DNA of 64,000 nucleotides from Sphingomonas cavernae (GCF_003590775.1 NZ_QYUM01000003.1:1180501-1244500), one strand, 5' to 3'; positions 15,968-25,090 are shown, counted from the first letter of the stretch. Notes: a model not told the origin generated them from the letters alone. Numbers and translations are program-made.

Positions 15968-17125
15968 TCAATATGGGATACGTGCAGAAATGCGGGTTCC
16001 CACTGGCAGAACAATGACGTCAAGGCGCCCCCCAAGCGCTTCGATCCGCTCGCGCATCCCCACAAGCCCAACCCCTAGTTCCGCCGCGCTACGCGTCGAA
16101 GCAATGTGTTTGGGCATGCCGATGCCGTTATCCTCGATCTCGAGGATCAATTCGCGATCACCCGGCAGCAAGCGAACGCTCGTCCTGGACGCGGCCGCGT
16201 GCTTGTGCACGTTCATCAGCGCTTCTTGTGCCACGCGATACAGCGCGACTTCCGCTTCCTGATCCAGTTCCAGATGCCCGGCTTCATTACGAAATTCGAT
16301 GTGAAGGCCGGCCCGTCGCCCGAACCCTTTGGCGAAATTATGGAGCGCAATCTCGATTCCAGCCGTGCCTATTTCGGGCGGATGAAGGACGTAGCTAAGC
16401 GTTCGCACCTGATGCTGTACCTGTCCGAGCGCCTCCTCGATCTTGTTGCAGGCAGATTCGATTGCTGTACCGTTTCGCGCATCTCTGAGCGCCATGAGCC
16501 CGAATTGCATCAGCGCCAGTTGTTGGGCTGTTTCGTCATGCAACTCGCGCGCGATCCGCTTGCGTTCCTCTTCCTCAGCGTGAAGCAGCGACAGGCAGTG
16601 TCGCCGTCGCTCTTCAACCATCTGATCGACGTCGGTGATCTCCGAAAACGACAGGAGCATCTCGCCGTTGTGGTCCCGGAGACGGGCGCCATTGGCGACG
16701 AAACGTCTTTTCTTGCCATCGATGATCATCGAATAGATGTGGCTTATCCGTGTCTGGCTGCCCTGGCGCAAATCGCTGAGATATTTACCTAGGATCCGGG
16801 CATCGCCGGCCAGACGTGCGCGAGCCCGGCAGGCCTCGATATAGCTGTCGCCAGGGTGAGTGATTCCACCAAGGGCGAGTCCATCGATACCCGCCTGGCG
16901 CCATGCATAATTGGTTGCAAGGATGTGTGCATCAGCGTCGAGGATTGCCGCCTGGGCTGGCATCGCTTCGAGCAACTCGCCGAAAGCTGTATGAACATCA
17001 TTGCTAGGACGACGCTTTGATGTGGCTTCCAGGCTAATTTGACCTGCGGGCAGCGAAAAATCTGCAAAAGGCGGGCGAGAAATCGAAGAGACGAGCGCGT
17101 GGTTGGGGGCCGGCAAATTCGGCAT
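15968..17125 (-). CDS. PAS-containing HisKA_3 sensor histidine kinase (NarX/DegS type)
   Basis: A 385-residue soluble kinase. It has a PAS-like domain (about 45-170; LLEAMPAQAAILDADAHILATNYAW), then the HisKA_3 dimerisation box RKRIARELHDETAQQLAL with His196 as phospho-acceptor, and an HATPase_c domain (N-box QEALMNVHKHA, G1 EIEDNGIGM, G2 GVGLVGMRERIEALGG). No membrane segment, so it senses a cytoplasmic signal. The start at 17125 is preferred to 17137 because GGAG lies six bases upstream. The neighbouring NarL-type regulators are the natural partners. Confidence 0.9.
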   Translation of the reverse strand: MPNLPAPNHALVSSISRPPFADFSLPAGQISLEATSKRRPSNDVHTAFGELLEAMPAQAAILDADAHILATNYAWRQAGIDGLALGGITHPGDSYIEACRARARLAGDARILGKYLSDLRQGSQTRISHIYSMIIDGKKRRFVANGARLRDHNGEMLLSFSEITDVDQMVEERRRHCLSLLHAEEEERKRIARELHDETAQQLALMQFGLMALRDARNGTAIESACNKIEEALGQVQHQVRTLSYVLHPPEIGTAGIEIALHNFAKGFGRRAGLHIEFRNEAGHLELDQEAEVALYRVAQEALMNVHKHAAASRTSVRLLPGDRELILEIEDNGIGMPKHIASTRSAAELGVGLVGMRERIEALGGRLDVIVLPVGTRISARIPY

Positions 17126-17473
17126 GGTTAGCTCCATCGTCGTTCACCCCCCCAAGGGCGCTGACGATCGTCGGACAACTCAAAAGCCCACCCCGATGAG
17201 CCTAAGATACGTCAGCATTATTGCGACTCGATTCAGGAGATTATTTTATATTATTGAAATGTTGCTTAACTGCGTCGGTGTTTCGATATTACCCATCTAA
17301 CTTAGCATTACAATTCAAAAATATACCAAAGTCTTGTCTGATTCGTTCTTTTGAACGATGGCCGTTGTTGGCAGCCCTTTCCGCTACGGCGCCTTTTTTG
17401 TTTCGCCGGTCGGTCATAGGGAGGGCTTTGGGGCCGCGTCGCTGGAAGCTTTCTATGCTGCAACACCGGTTGA
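17126..17473. other. Gene-free stretch with AT-rich core, between kinase and tRNA-Ser
   Basis: A 348-bp stretch. The part from about 17205 to 17345 is strikingly AT-rich (runs such as 'attattttatattattgaaatg') compared with the GC-rich surroundings. It must carry the kinase promoter and probably the end of the tRNA transcript. No gene is recognised. Confidence 0.5.
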
Positions 17474-17563
17474 TGGCGGACAGGGTGGGATTCGAACCCA
17501 CGGTGAGCTTGCACCCACGGCGGTTTTCAAGACCGCTGCCTTAAACCACTCGGCCACCTGTCC
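17474..17563 (-). tRNA. tRNA-Ser(UGA)
   Basis: A 90-nt class II tRNA. On the minus strand it begins GGACAGGTGGCCGAGTGG and ends with the paired CCTGTCC, discriminator G and encoded CCA. The anticodon loop CTTGAAAAC gives UGA (plus-strand 'tca' at 17527-17529), reading UCA serine codons. The T-arm GGTTCGAATCC and long variable arm fit tRNA-Ser. Confidence 0.97.
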
Positions 17564-17708
17564 GTTCAGGCGAGCCCATATCCTCGACGCGTGCCGAGGG
17601 GAAGGGGGAAGCTGCGCCGGCTTTATCGTAACGCAAACGATCTTTTGTGCCTCGCCTGAGACGAAAGGGGATTCCCGCGCGGCCCCGGCTATGGCATCCA
17701 TGGGGCTA

Positions 17709-17757
17709 GAGCACTTCCCGAAAAAGTGGGAACCGGTTTTTCGGCCGGGAAGTGCTC
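17709..17757. repeat. Palindromic intergenic repeat (CCGGTTCCCACTTTTTCGG type)
   Basis: A nested hairpin: outer arms GAGCACTTCCC (17709-17719) and GGGAAGTGCTC (17747-17757), inner arms CCGAAAAA (17718-17725) and TTTTTCGG (17737-17744) around an ACCGGT core. It resembles a palindromic repeat family dispersed in many alphaproteobacterial genomes. Confidence 0.7.
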
Positions 17758-17772
17758 AAGATGTGGAGTCGA

Positions 17773-17820
17773 GAGCCTTTCTTGTCCGGCAAGGCGATTC
17801 CACCTTGCCGGGAAAGGCTC
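17773..17820. other. Second hairpin in the transglycosylase leader
   Basis: Arms GAGCCTTTC (17773-17781) with GAAAGGCTC (17812-17820), and inner CCGGCAAGG (17786-17794) with CCTTGCCGG (17803-17811). It ends 13 nt before the transglycosylase start and abuts its ribosome-binding site, so it could affect translation if transcribed. Confidence 0.55.
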
Positions 17821-17833
17821 CAGGGGGAAGACG

Positions 17834-18877
17834 ATGCGTTACTTTCTGTTTTCTGCCGCTCTTCTGGTTGCCGCCGCGGTGCCCCAGAGCAGCAACCTTG
17901 TGGTTACGCCCGCACTTGCGCAAGACGAGAGCGGTTTCCAGTCGTTCCTGGCCGGACTGCGCGGTCAGGCCGAGCGGCAGGGAATAAGCCGCCGGACGCT
18001 CGACAGCGTGATCCCTACGCTCAGTTACAATCCGCGCGTGATCGAACTTGACCGCGCACAGCCCGGTGGCGCGACCAACAGTCCGATCCCCGCTTTCGCA
18101 CCCTATAAGGCGCGGCATGTCGATGCTGCGCGAATCAATCGCGGTCGCGCCAAGTATCAGCAGCTTCGCGGCAATCTTTCGCGGATCGAACGCGAGACGG
18201 GCGTACCCGAGGCGATCATGGTCGCGATCTATGGCCACGAAACCAATTACGGCAGCTATACCGGCGACTTCGATCTGCTGCGTGCGCTCGCAAGCCTCGC
18301 TTATGAGGGGCGCCGGCGTGATCTGTTTACCGCCGAGTTTCTGGCGGCGCTGAAGATGATCGATCAGGGTGTGCCGCGCGGTCGGCTGGTAGGGAGCTGG
18401 GCGGGCGCGACGGGCTATCCGCAATTCCTGCCTTCGATTTATCTGCGCCTCGCCAAGGATGGCGACGGCGACGGGCGCAAGGATATCTGGACCAGCGAAT
18501 CCGATGCGCTCGCTTCCATCGCCAATTATTTCGTCAATGCGGGCTGGCGGCCGAATGTTCCCTGGGGCGTGGCGGTGCGCGTGCCCGCGAGGCTGGATCG
18601 CAATGCGATTCGATCGAAGCTCGTCTCTCCGCGCTGCGCCCGGGTCCATGACCGTCATAGCCAGTGGAAGACGGTCGCCGAATGGAAGGCGCTCGGGGTG
18701 ACGCCGATCGGCTATCCGGTGCCGCGCGACAGCGAACTCGCATCGTTGCTTGAACCCGACGGCGCCGGACAGACCGCCTATCTGCTCACGGGCAATTATC
18801 GTGTGATCCTCGACTATAATTGCTCCAATTTCTACGCGTTGTCGGTGGGTCTGCTCGCGGATGAAGTGGCGCGCTGA
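17834..18877 (+). CDS. Lytic murein transglycosylase (MltB-type, SLT_2)
   Basis: A 347-residue periplasmic enzyme that cleaves peptidoglycan glycan strands. The start at 17834 (GGGGGAAG upstream) opens a signal peptide (MRYFLFSAALLVAAAVPQSS, ending PALAQ). The MltB/SLT_2 features are there: catalytic Glu in IYGHETNYGSYTG, LASLAYEGRRRDLF, GSWAGATGYPQFLPS and a DGDGRKDIW segment. It overlaps rlpA by 17 nt, forming a cell-wall operon with it and the D,D-carboxypeptidase. Confidence 0.93.
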   Translation: MRYFLFSAALLVAAAVPQSSNLVVTPALAQDESGFQSFLAGLRGQAERQGISRRTLDSVIPTLSYNPRVIELDRAQPGGATNSPIPAFAPYKARHVDAARINRGRAKYQQLRGNLSRIERETGVPEAIMVAIYGHETNYGSYTGDFDLLRALASLAYEGRRRDLFTAEFLAALKMIDQGVPRGRLVGSWAGATGYPQFLPSIYLRLAKDGDGDGRKDIWTSESDALASIANYFVNAGWRPNVPWGVAVRVPARLDRNAIRSKLVSPRCARVHDRHSQWKTVAEWKALGVTPIGYPVPRDSELASLLEPDGAGQTAYLLTGNYRVILDYNCSNFYALSVGLLADEVAR

Positions 18878-19640
18878 AATCGCGCTTACCGCATGGCTGC
18901 CGGCGCTGCTGGCAGGGTGCGGCGCTACCGATCAGGCCGGGGCGCCGGCAGAGCCACGAAATATGGGACGGGTCGCGGCCTTCTTCCCCACGAGTTCTGT
19001 GCCCGGCATGCCCGTGAAGATGGTGCCGCACTACGAGGCGACGGGCTATGCGAGCTGGTATGGCGACGAACTTCGCGGCAGGCCGACCGCGAGCGGTGAG
19101 CCATTCGACCCCGATGCGATCAGCGCTGCGCATCCGACCTTGCCGCTGTCGAGCTATATCGAAGTGACCGCGCTCGATACCGGGCGAACAATCGTGGCGC
19201 GCGTCAACGATCGGGGGCCCTTTTCAAACAACAGGTTGGTCGACCTTTCGCACGGCGCCGCGCGCATGCTCGGCATTTCAGGAACTGGACATGCCCGCGT
19301 GCGGATACGTCGAGTCCAACCCGGTGAGACACGCGGAGCGCCGGAGCCGCGCGGACATGCATTGGCGCCGCCATCGGGACCGGCGCCCGACGGCGTACCG
19401 CGCTTTGTTCAGATCGCCGCCTTTGCCAGTCATGGGCGCGCCAACGCGATGGCTCGCCGTATCGGTGCGCGCGTTGACCGCGCCGGTACGGTGTACCGTG
19501 TCCGTTTCGGGCCGTTCGACGACCAGGCTGCGGCGAAACAGGCGTTGCGCGAGGCAGGTGTGAAGGGCTATCCCGATGCACAGATCCTGCTGGATTCCGC
19601 GCCACGACACCCACTACGCCCCATTGAAAGGCTCCGATGA
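18861..19640 (+). CDS. rlpA: Septal ring lytic transglycosylase RlpA-like lipoprotein
   Basis: A 259-residue lipoprotein (lipobox LLAGC, Cys20). It has a double-psi beta-barrel domain (ATGYASWYGDELRGRPTASG, then ARVNDRGPF and VDLSHGAARMLGI) and a C-terminal SPOR domain (FVQIAAFASHGRANAMA) that would bind septal denuded glycan. It overlaps the preceding gene by 17 nt and the following one by ATGA. Confidence 0.93.
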   Translation: MKWRAEIALTAWLPALLAGCGATDQAGAPAEPRNMGRVAAFFPTSSVPGMPVKMVPHYEATGYASWYGDELRGRPTASGEPFDPDAISAAHPTLPLSSYIEVTALDTGRTIVARVNDRGPFSNNRLVDLSHGAARMLGISGTGHARVRIRRVQPGETRGAPEPRGHALAPPSGPAPDGVPRFVQIAAFASHGRANAMARRIGARVDRAGTVYRVRFGPFDDQAAAKQALREAGVKGYPDAQILLDSAPRHPLRPIERLR

Positions 19641-20797
19641 AACCCTTGGTCCTTCCTTCGCTGTTCGCGCTTGCGCTTGCCGTTCCCGTGAGCGCTGCGG
19701 CGCCGCCTTATGAGACGCCTGCGCCGATCGCCTATATGGAAGACCTCTCGTCGGGCGCGGTGCTCTATGCAAAGGGCGCGGATCAGCGCATTCCGCCCGC
19801 CTCGATGGCGAAGATGATGACGGTCTATGTCGCGTTCGACATGATCAAGCGCGGTGAGCTGAAGCTCGACCAGAAGTTCATGGTCCGCCCCGAAACCTGG
19901 CGGCAATGGCACGGCCCGGCAGCGGGATCGACGATGTTTCTCGAGACCGGCGAGCAGGTGAGCGTCAAGGACCTGCTTCACGGCATCGTGACGCTGTCGG
20001 GCAACGATGCCTGTGTCGTGCTCGCCGAGGGTATTGCGGGCACCGAAGCCGCGTTCGCGCAGCGCATGAACGATGCTGCGAAGAAGCTCGGCCTGACCAA
20101 CAGCCATTTCGGCAACAGCAACGGCTGGCCCGATGAGGGCGTGACCTATGTGACGGCGCGCGATCTTGCGAAGCTCGCAAAGGCGTCGATCGAGGAGTTC
20201 CCCGATCTCTACAAGGCCTTCTATAGCCAGCACGAATATACGCGCACGCTGTCCGACGGGAAGTCCATCACACAACCGAATCGCGATCCGCTGCTCGGTC
20301 GCGTAACCGGCGCCGATGGCCTCAAGACGGGCCATACCGAGGAGGCCGGTTATGGCTTCACCGGTTCGGCCATCCAGAATGGCCGCCGCATCGTCATGGT
20401 CGTGTCGGGGCTGACCAGTTTCAACGGCCGCATCGAGGAATCGGTGCGCTTCATGGACTGGGGCTTCAAGGCATGGACCGCCAAGCAGATCGTCTCGAAG
20501 GGCAAACGCGTCCAGACCGCCGAGGTCCAGCTCGGCGACGAGAACGAGGTCGGGCTGATCGCGCCGCGCGATATCGCGGTGACATTGCCCGGCGGCGCAG
20601 CGTCGAACATGAAAGTCTCGGTCGTCTATAATGGCCCGGTGAAGGCGCCTATCAAGAAGGGGCAGCACATCGCGGATCTCGTCGTGACCACGCCTGATAC
20701 CCCGCCGCAGACGATGCCGCTCGTCGCTGAAAGCGATGTCGGCGAGGCCGGGTTCTTTGGCCGCGCGTGGGCAGGATTGATGTCGATCTTCGCCTAG
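19637..20797 (+). CDS. D-alanyl-D-alanine carboxypeptidase (S11, PBP5/6 type)
   Basis: A 386-residue low-molecular-mass penicillin-binding protein trimming peptidoglycan stem peptides. Signal peptide at the N-terminus; active-site motifs S56-x-x-K59 (PASMAKMM), SGN (TLSGNDAC) and KTG (GLKTGHTEEAG); the PBP5-type C-terminal domain follows and the tail (AWAGLMSIF) could be a membrane anchor. ATGA overlap with rlpA. Confidence 0.94.
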   Translation: MKPLVLPSLFALALAVPVSAAAPPYETPAPIAYMEDLSSGAVLYAKGADQRIPPASMAKMMTVYVAFDMIKRGELKLDQKFMVRPETWRQWHGPAAGSTMFLETGEQVSVKDLLHGIVTLSGNDACVVLAEGIAGTEAAFAQRMNDAAKKLGLTNSHFGNSNGWPDEGVTYVTARDLAKLAKASIEEFPDLYKAFYSQHEYTRTLSDGKSITQPNRDPLLGRVTGADGLKTGHTEEAGYGFTGSAIQNGRRIVMVVSGLTSFNGRIEESVRFMDWGFKAWTAKQIVSKGKRVQTAEVQLGDENEVGLIAPRDIAVTLPGGAASNMKVSVVYNGPVKAPIKKGQHIADLVVTTPDTPPQTMPLVAESDVGEAGFFGRAWAGLMSIFA

Positions 20798-20885
20798 TGC
20801 CTGATCGCCGGACAGCGTTGCCTTGTTGTCCAGGGGAAAAACCGGATAGTAGGCGCGATGCGGCATCTCACGAACATCGAAACTC

Positions 20886-21551
20886 ATGGCTGACGGCAGG
20901 GCGGCGCGCGGGCGCTTCATCGTGGTCGAAGGCGGTGACGGATCGGGCAAGGGCGGCGTGATCGAGGCGCTGTCGGCGCGGCTGACCGCGGCCGACCACG
21001 ACCTGCTCGTCACGCGCGAACCCGGTGGCACCGACGAGGGACTGAAGCTGCGCGAGCTGCTGCTTTCGGCGGAGGGCGCGGTCTGGGATCAGGGTGCCGA
21101 ACTGCTGCTGATGACCGCGGCGCGCATCCAGCATGTCAAGCGGGTGATAGCGCCGGCGCTGGCGGCGGGGCGTATCGTGCTGTGCGATCGCTTTGTCGGC
21201 TCGACGCTTGCCTATCAAGGGGCTGGGCGCGGCATTTCGGAGTCCCTGATTCGGGGTCTGCACCGCGATCTTGTCGATGACCTCTGGCCCGACATCACCG
21301 TGCTGCTCGACGTCGATCCGCGGGTCGGGCTGGCGCGCAGCCGCGCAAGGCTGAGCGACGCGGAACTCGACGAAGGCCGCTTCGAGGATCTCGACATCGG
21401 CTTTCACGATCGCGTGCGCGGCGGCTTTCTCGATCAGGCGCAGCATGATGTCGAGCGCACATTGGTAATCGACGCCGCGCGCCCGGCCGATCAGGTCCGC
21501 GCCGATGCGATTACCCAGGTTCTGGCGCGGCTGGACCTGTTGCCGTCATGA
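20886..21551 (+). CDS. tmk: dTMP kinase
   Basis: A 221-residue thymidylate kinase making dTDP. P-loop is VVEGGDGSGKGG, an unusual ending in GG rather than ST or TT. The DRFVGSTLAYQGAGRG motif binds dTMP and a LID region follows (RSRARLSD). Start at 20886. ATGA overlap with holB, a pairing seen in many bacteria. Confidence 0.94.
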   Translation: MADGRAARGRFIVVEGGDGSGKGGVIEALSARLTAADHDLLVTREPGGTDEGLKLRELLLSAEGAVWDQGAELLLMTAARIQHVKRVIAPALAAGRIVLCDRFVGSTLAYQGAGRGISESLIRGLHRDLVDDLWPDITVLLDVDPRVGLARSRARLSDAELDEGRFEDLDIGFHDRVRGGFLDQAQHDVERTLVIDAARPADQVRADAITQVLARLDLLPS

Positions 21552-22537
21552 CGTCACTCATCGGGCATGACGCGCAAATCGCTGCCTTTTGCGAAGCGAT
21601 GGCGAGCGGCAAGCTGCACCATGCGTGGCTGCTGACGGGGGCGCAGGGCATCGGCAAGGCGCGCTTCGCCGATATGGCAGCGCTGCGTCTGCTCGCCGAG
21701 GCCGCGGGTCCGCCACCGGGCGGCGAGGGGCTGTATGTGGGCCCCGATCATCCGACCGCAAAGCTGGTCGCCGCCGGCAGTCATCCCGATTTCAGACGGC
21801 TCGAGCGGCTGGCGAAGGAGAGTACGGGCGAACTCGCGCGCAACATCCCGATCGCGCAGGTGCGGACGCTCCAGGGGATGTTCGTCACGACGCCTTCGAT
21901 GTCGTCGCGGCGCGTGATCGTGATCGACGCGATCGACGATCTCGAACGCGCGGCCGCCAACGCGCTGCTCAAGAATCTCGAGGAGCCGCCGGCCGATACC
22001 GTCTTCCTGCTCGTCAGCCACGCGCCGGGCCGGTTGCTGCCGACGATCCGGTCGCGATGCCGTCTGCTGCGCTTTTCCGCGCTCGACGAGGCCGCGATGG
22101 CGAACGTGCTCCGAGCTGAGCTTCCCGAGGCCGACGCCGCCGAGATCGCAGCGCTGGTCCGCGCAGGCGAGGGCTCGCCCGGGCGCGCGCTGGGCTTTGC
22201 GGGGCTCGACATTGCGGCGCTTGATGAAGCCATGGCGTTACTCGCGACCAGCGGTGATCCCGGCAACGCGACGCGGATCGCGTTGGCCAAGAGCCTTTCG
22301 CTCAAGGCCGCGCAGATGCGCTACGAGGCCTTTCTCCAGCGTGCCCCCGGCTTCATCGCGCGCGCCGCCGAACGCCGCCAGGGGCAGGCGCTCGCCGATG
22401 CGATCGCGCTGTGGGAACAATGCCGCGCGCTTGCCTCGAGCGCGGTCGGCACGTCGCTGGAGCCGCAAAGCGTGGTTTTCCAGATCGGCACGCTGATCGC
22501 CGGACTTGCCCCGAGGCGTTCTGACGCTAAAGGCTGA
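21548..22537 (+). CDS. holB: DNA polymerase III subunit delta'
   Basis: A 329-residue clamp-loader subunit. It opens with GHDAQIAAFCEAM, has a Walker-A-like GAQGIGKARF, and shows the characteristic NALLKNLEEPPADTVFLLVSH and TIRSRCRLLRF segments. It works with gamma/tau and delta to load the beta clamp. Coupled to tmk upstream and 5 nt before metG. Confidence 0.93.
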   Translation: MTSLIGHDAQIAAFCEAMASGKLHHAWLLTGAQGIGKARFADMAALRLLAEAAGPPPGGEGLYVGPDHPTAKLVAAGSHPDFRRLERLAKESTGELARNIPIAQVRTLQGMFVTTPSMSSRRVIVIDAIDDLERAAANALLKNLEEPPADTVFLLVSHAPGRLLPTIRSRCRLLRFSALDEAAMANVLRAELPEADAAEIAALVRAGEGSPGRALGFAGLDIAALDEAMALLATSGDPGNATRIALAKSLSLKAAQMRYEAFLQRAPGFIARAAERRQGQALADAIALWEQCRALASSAVGTSLEPQSVVFQIGTLIAGLAPRRSDAKG

Positions 22538-22542
22538 GGCCT

Positions 22543-24114
22543 ATGACGCAGCAGCCTTTCTACATCACCACGGCCATCTCCTACCCCAATGGCCGCCCGC
22601 ATATCGGCCATGCTTATGAAGCGATCGCGACCGATGCGATCGCGCGCTTCCAGCGGCTGATGGGTCGCGACGTGTTCTTCATGACGGGAACCGACGTCCA
22701 CGGTCTGAAGATGGCGCAGACCGCGCGCGACCGCGACATTGAGCCGGGCGCCCTCGCAGATGAAATGTCCGCTTATTTCAAGGAAATGGATGACGTTCTC
22801 AACGTTTCCTATGATCGCTTCATCCAGACCAGCGAGCCCGATCATCACGCGGCCAGCCAGGCGATCTGGAAGGCGCTCGAGGCCAATGGCGACCTCTATC
22901 TCGATCGATACGAAGGCTGGTACTCGGTTCGCGACGAGGCCTTTTACGACGAGAAGGAACTCGTCGAGGGGGAGGGCGGCGAAAAGCTGTCGCCGCAGGG
23001 CACGCCCGTCACCTGGACCGCCGAGGAAAGCTGGTTCTTCCGCCTTTCCAAATATCAGGAGCCGCTGCTGAAGCACTATGCGGCGAATCCCGATTTCATT
23101 CGCCCCGAAAGCCGCCGCAACGAGGTGCTGCGCTTCGTCGAGGGCGGACTTTCCGACCTGTCGGTTTCGCGCACCAGCTTCGACTGGGGGGTGAAGGTGC
23201 CTGACAGCGAGGGCCATGTCATGTACGTCTGGCTCGACGCGCTCACCAATTACCTGACGGGCGTTGGCTATCCCGGGGATACGGCGGAGTTCCGCAAATA
23301 CTGGCCCGCCGACTATCATATCATCGGCAAGGACATCGTCCGTTTCCACGCGGTCTATTGGCCCGCCTTCCTGATGTCGGCGAACATCGCGCTGCCGAAG
23401 CAGGTCTTCGGGCACGGCTTCCTGCTCAACCGCGGCGAGAAGATGTCGAAATCGCTCGGCAATGTCGTCGATCCGATCGCCTATGCCGAGCGCTTCGGCG
23501 TCGATCAGCTTCGCTATTTCCTGCTGAGCGAAGTCACTTTCGGCAATGACGGCAGCTATAGCGAGGAAGCGATCGTCACGCGTTGCAACGCCGACCTTGC
23601 CAACAGCTTCGGCAATCTCGCGCAGCGCACGCTGAGCTTCATTGCCAAGAATTGTGAAGGCAGGCTGGTCGCGGAAGGCTTTGAACCGACCGAGGACGAT
23701 GTGAAACTGCTCAACGGCGTCGTCGACGCCTGCAGCGTCCAGTTCGAGCGCCATATGGGGCAGCTCGAGATATCCGCAGCGATCGAAAGCTGGATGCGTG
23801 CAGTGTTCGCCTGCAATCAATATATCGACGCGCAGGCTCCCTGGACGCTTCGCAAGACCGATCCCGCGCGCATGGCTGCGGTGCTGGCGGTGCTTTACGA
23901 GGCCATCGGCAATCTGGCGATCGCGATCCAGCCGATCCTTCCCGCCGCCACGGCGAGGCTGCTCGATCAGATGGGCGTGCCGGAGGCGGCGCGGACCTAT
24001 GAGGCGGTCCGCAAGCGCGAATGGTATGGCGCGCTTGCCGCTTCGGACTTCACTTTGGCGCCGCCGAGCCCCATCTTTCCGAGGCTGGAGCTTCCCGCCG
24101 AAGAATCCGCCTGA
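22543..24114 (+). CDS. metG: Methionine--tRNA ligase
   Basis: A 523-residue class I synthetase charging tRNA-Met. The HIGH motif is HIGHAYEA and the second signature is KMSKS (near residue 300). The connective domain lacks CxxC pairs, so it is the zinc-free form. There is no C-terminal dimerisation domain. Operon tmk-holB-metG. Confidence 0.95.
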   Translation: MTQQPFYITTAISYPNGRPHIGHAYEAIATDAIARFQRLMGRDVFFMTGTDVHGLKMAQTARDRDIEPGALADEMSAYFKEMDDVLNVSYDRFIQTSEPDHHAASQAIWKALEANGDLYLDRYEGWYSVRDEAFYDEKELVEGEGGEKLSPQGTPVTWTAEESWFFRLSKYQEPLLKHYAANPDFIRPESRRNEVLRFVEGGLSDLSVSRTSFDWGVKVPDSEGHVMYVWLDALTNYLTGVGYPGDTAEFRKYWPADYHIIGKDIVRFHAVYWPAFLMSANIALPKQVFGHGFLLNRGEKMSKSLGNVVDPIAYAERFGVDQLRYFLLSEVTFGNDGSYSEEAIVTRCNADLANSFGNLAQRTLSFIAKNCEGRLVAEGFEPTEDDVKLLNGVVDACSVQFERHMGQLEISAAIESWMRAVFACNQYIDAQAPWTLRKTDPARMAAVLAVLYEAIGNLAIAIQPILPAATARLLDQMGVPEAARTYEAVRKREWYGALAASDFTLAPPSPIFPRLELPAEESA

Positions 24115-24123
24115 TCCTCTCCC

Positions 24124-24209
24124 GTCATTCCCGCGCAGGCGGGAATCCCGCTTCTTTCCGCAACTCAAGTCCTGCAAGAAAGCTGGATCCCCGCTTTCGC
24201 GGGGATGAC
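24124..24209. repeat. GTCATTCCCGC-type intergenic repeat
   Basis: Two hairpins (arms 24127-24134/24139-24146 and 24187-24194/24199-24206) framed by GTCAT...ATGAC. This is the common 'CCCGCgnAGGCGGG' repeat type of sphingomonads and relatives. A spurious ATG within it (24205) precedes the likelier start of the next gene. Confidence 0.75.
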
Positions 24210-24240
24210 AATGAAGGGGGGACGGCTTATCTGGCCCAGC

Positions 24241-25017
24241 ATGTTCGTCGATAGCCACTGCCACCTGAACTATAAGGGTCTGGTCGAGGACCAGTCGGGC
24301 GTGCTCGACCGCGCGCGCGCGGCAGGCGTGGGCATGATGCTCAACATCTCGACACGCGAGCGCGAATGGGACGAGATCATCGCGACCGCCGAGCGCGAGG
24401 ACGATGTCTGGGCGACCGTCGGCATCCATCCGCACGAGGCCGACCAGCATCCCGATATCGATACAGCGAAGCTCGTCAGCCGCGCGGCGCACCCCAGGGT
24501 GATCGGGATCGGCGAGACGGGCCTCGACTATTATTACGACCATTCGGACCGTGCGCAGCAGCAGAAGAGCTTTCGCGCGCATATCGCGGCATCGCGCGAG
24601 ACGGGCCTGCCGCTGATCGTCCACACGCGTGACGCCGAAGATGACACTGCCGCGATCCTGCGCGACGAGATGGGAAAGGGCGCCTATCCGGGCGTCATCC
24701 ACTGCTTCACAGCGAGTGGAGAATTCGCCGATATCGCGTTGGAACTCGGCCTTTATATCTCGATATCGGGTATCGTAACCTTCAAGAATGCGAAGGATCT
24801 GCAGGCAACCGCTGCACGGCTTCCCGCTGACCGCCTGCTGATCGAAACCGACTCGCCGTTCCTTGCGCCGGTGCCGCACCGCGGCAAGCCGTGTGAGCCA
24901 GGCTATGTGGCCGATACCGCGCGCTTCCTGGCCGATCTGCGCGGCGAAAGCATCGAGGCGCTTGCCGAACAGACGACGCGCAACTTCCACGCGCTCTTCG
25001 CCAAGGCCGTGGCGTGA
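24241..25017 (+). CDS. TatD-family metal-dependent hydrolase
   Basis: A 258-residue TatD-type (beta/alpha)8 hydrolase, possibly a 3'-5' DNase. Metal ligands: HxH in DSHCHLNY at the N-terminus, E in GETGLDYYY, H in PLIVHTRDA, H in IHCFTAS, D in IETDSPFL. ATG at 24241 directly precedes the FVDSHCH motif as in the family; an earlier ATG lies in the repeat. Next comes a second intergenic repeat and the MBL gene. Confidence 0.92.
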   Translation: MFVDSHCHLNYKGLVEDQSGVLDRARAAGVGMMLNISTREREWDEIIATAEREDDVWATVGIHPHEADQHPDIDTAKLVSRAAHPRVIGIGETGLDYYYDHSDRAQQQKSFRAHIAASRETGLPLIVHTRDAEDDTAAILRDEMGKGAYPGVIHCFTASGEFADIALELGLYISISGIVTFKNAKDLQATAARLPADRLLIETDSPFLAPVPHRGKPCEPGYVADTARFLADLRGESIEALAEQTTRNFHALFAKAVA

Positions 25018-25027
25018 GCATCGAGTA

Positions 25028-25090
25028 CCCCCGCGCAGGCGGGGGTCCAGCTTCGGTTAGTGGACTCTGGGCTCCCGCCTTCGCGGGAGC
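25028..25090. repeat. Paired GC hairpins between tatD-like and MBL genes
   Basis: Hairpin one CCCCCGC (25028-25034)/GCGGGGG (25039-25045); hairpin two GCTCCCGC (25071-25078)/GCGGGAGC (25083-25090). Same general repeat type as at 24124. Confidence 0.7.

Noticed and set aside
17205-17345. Replication origin or plasmid origin in the AT-rich block
   Set aside because: No iterons, DnaA-box cluster or rep gene nearby.
22321-24990. An 889-codon open frame antisense to holB, metG and the tatD-like gene
   Set aside because: Long antisense frames are common in GC-rich coding DNA; it has no family motifs and lies opposite certain genes. The same applies to 33351-36029 (minus) and 60089-62482 (plus).
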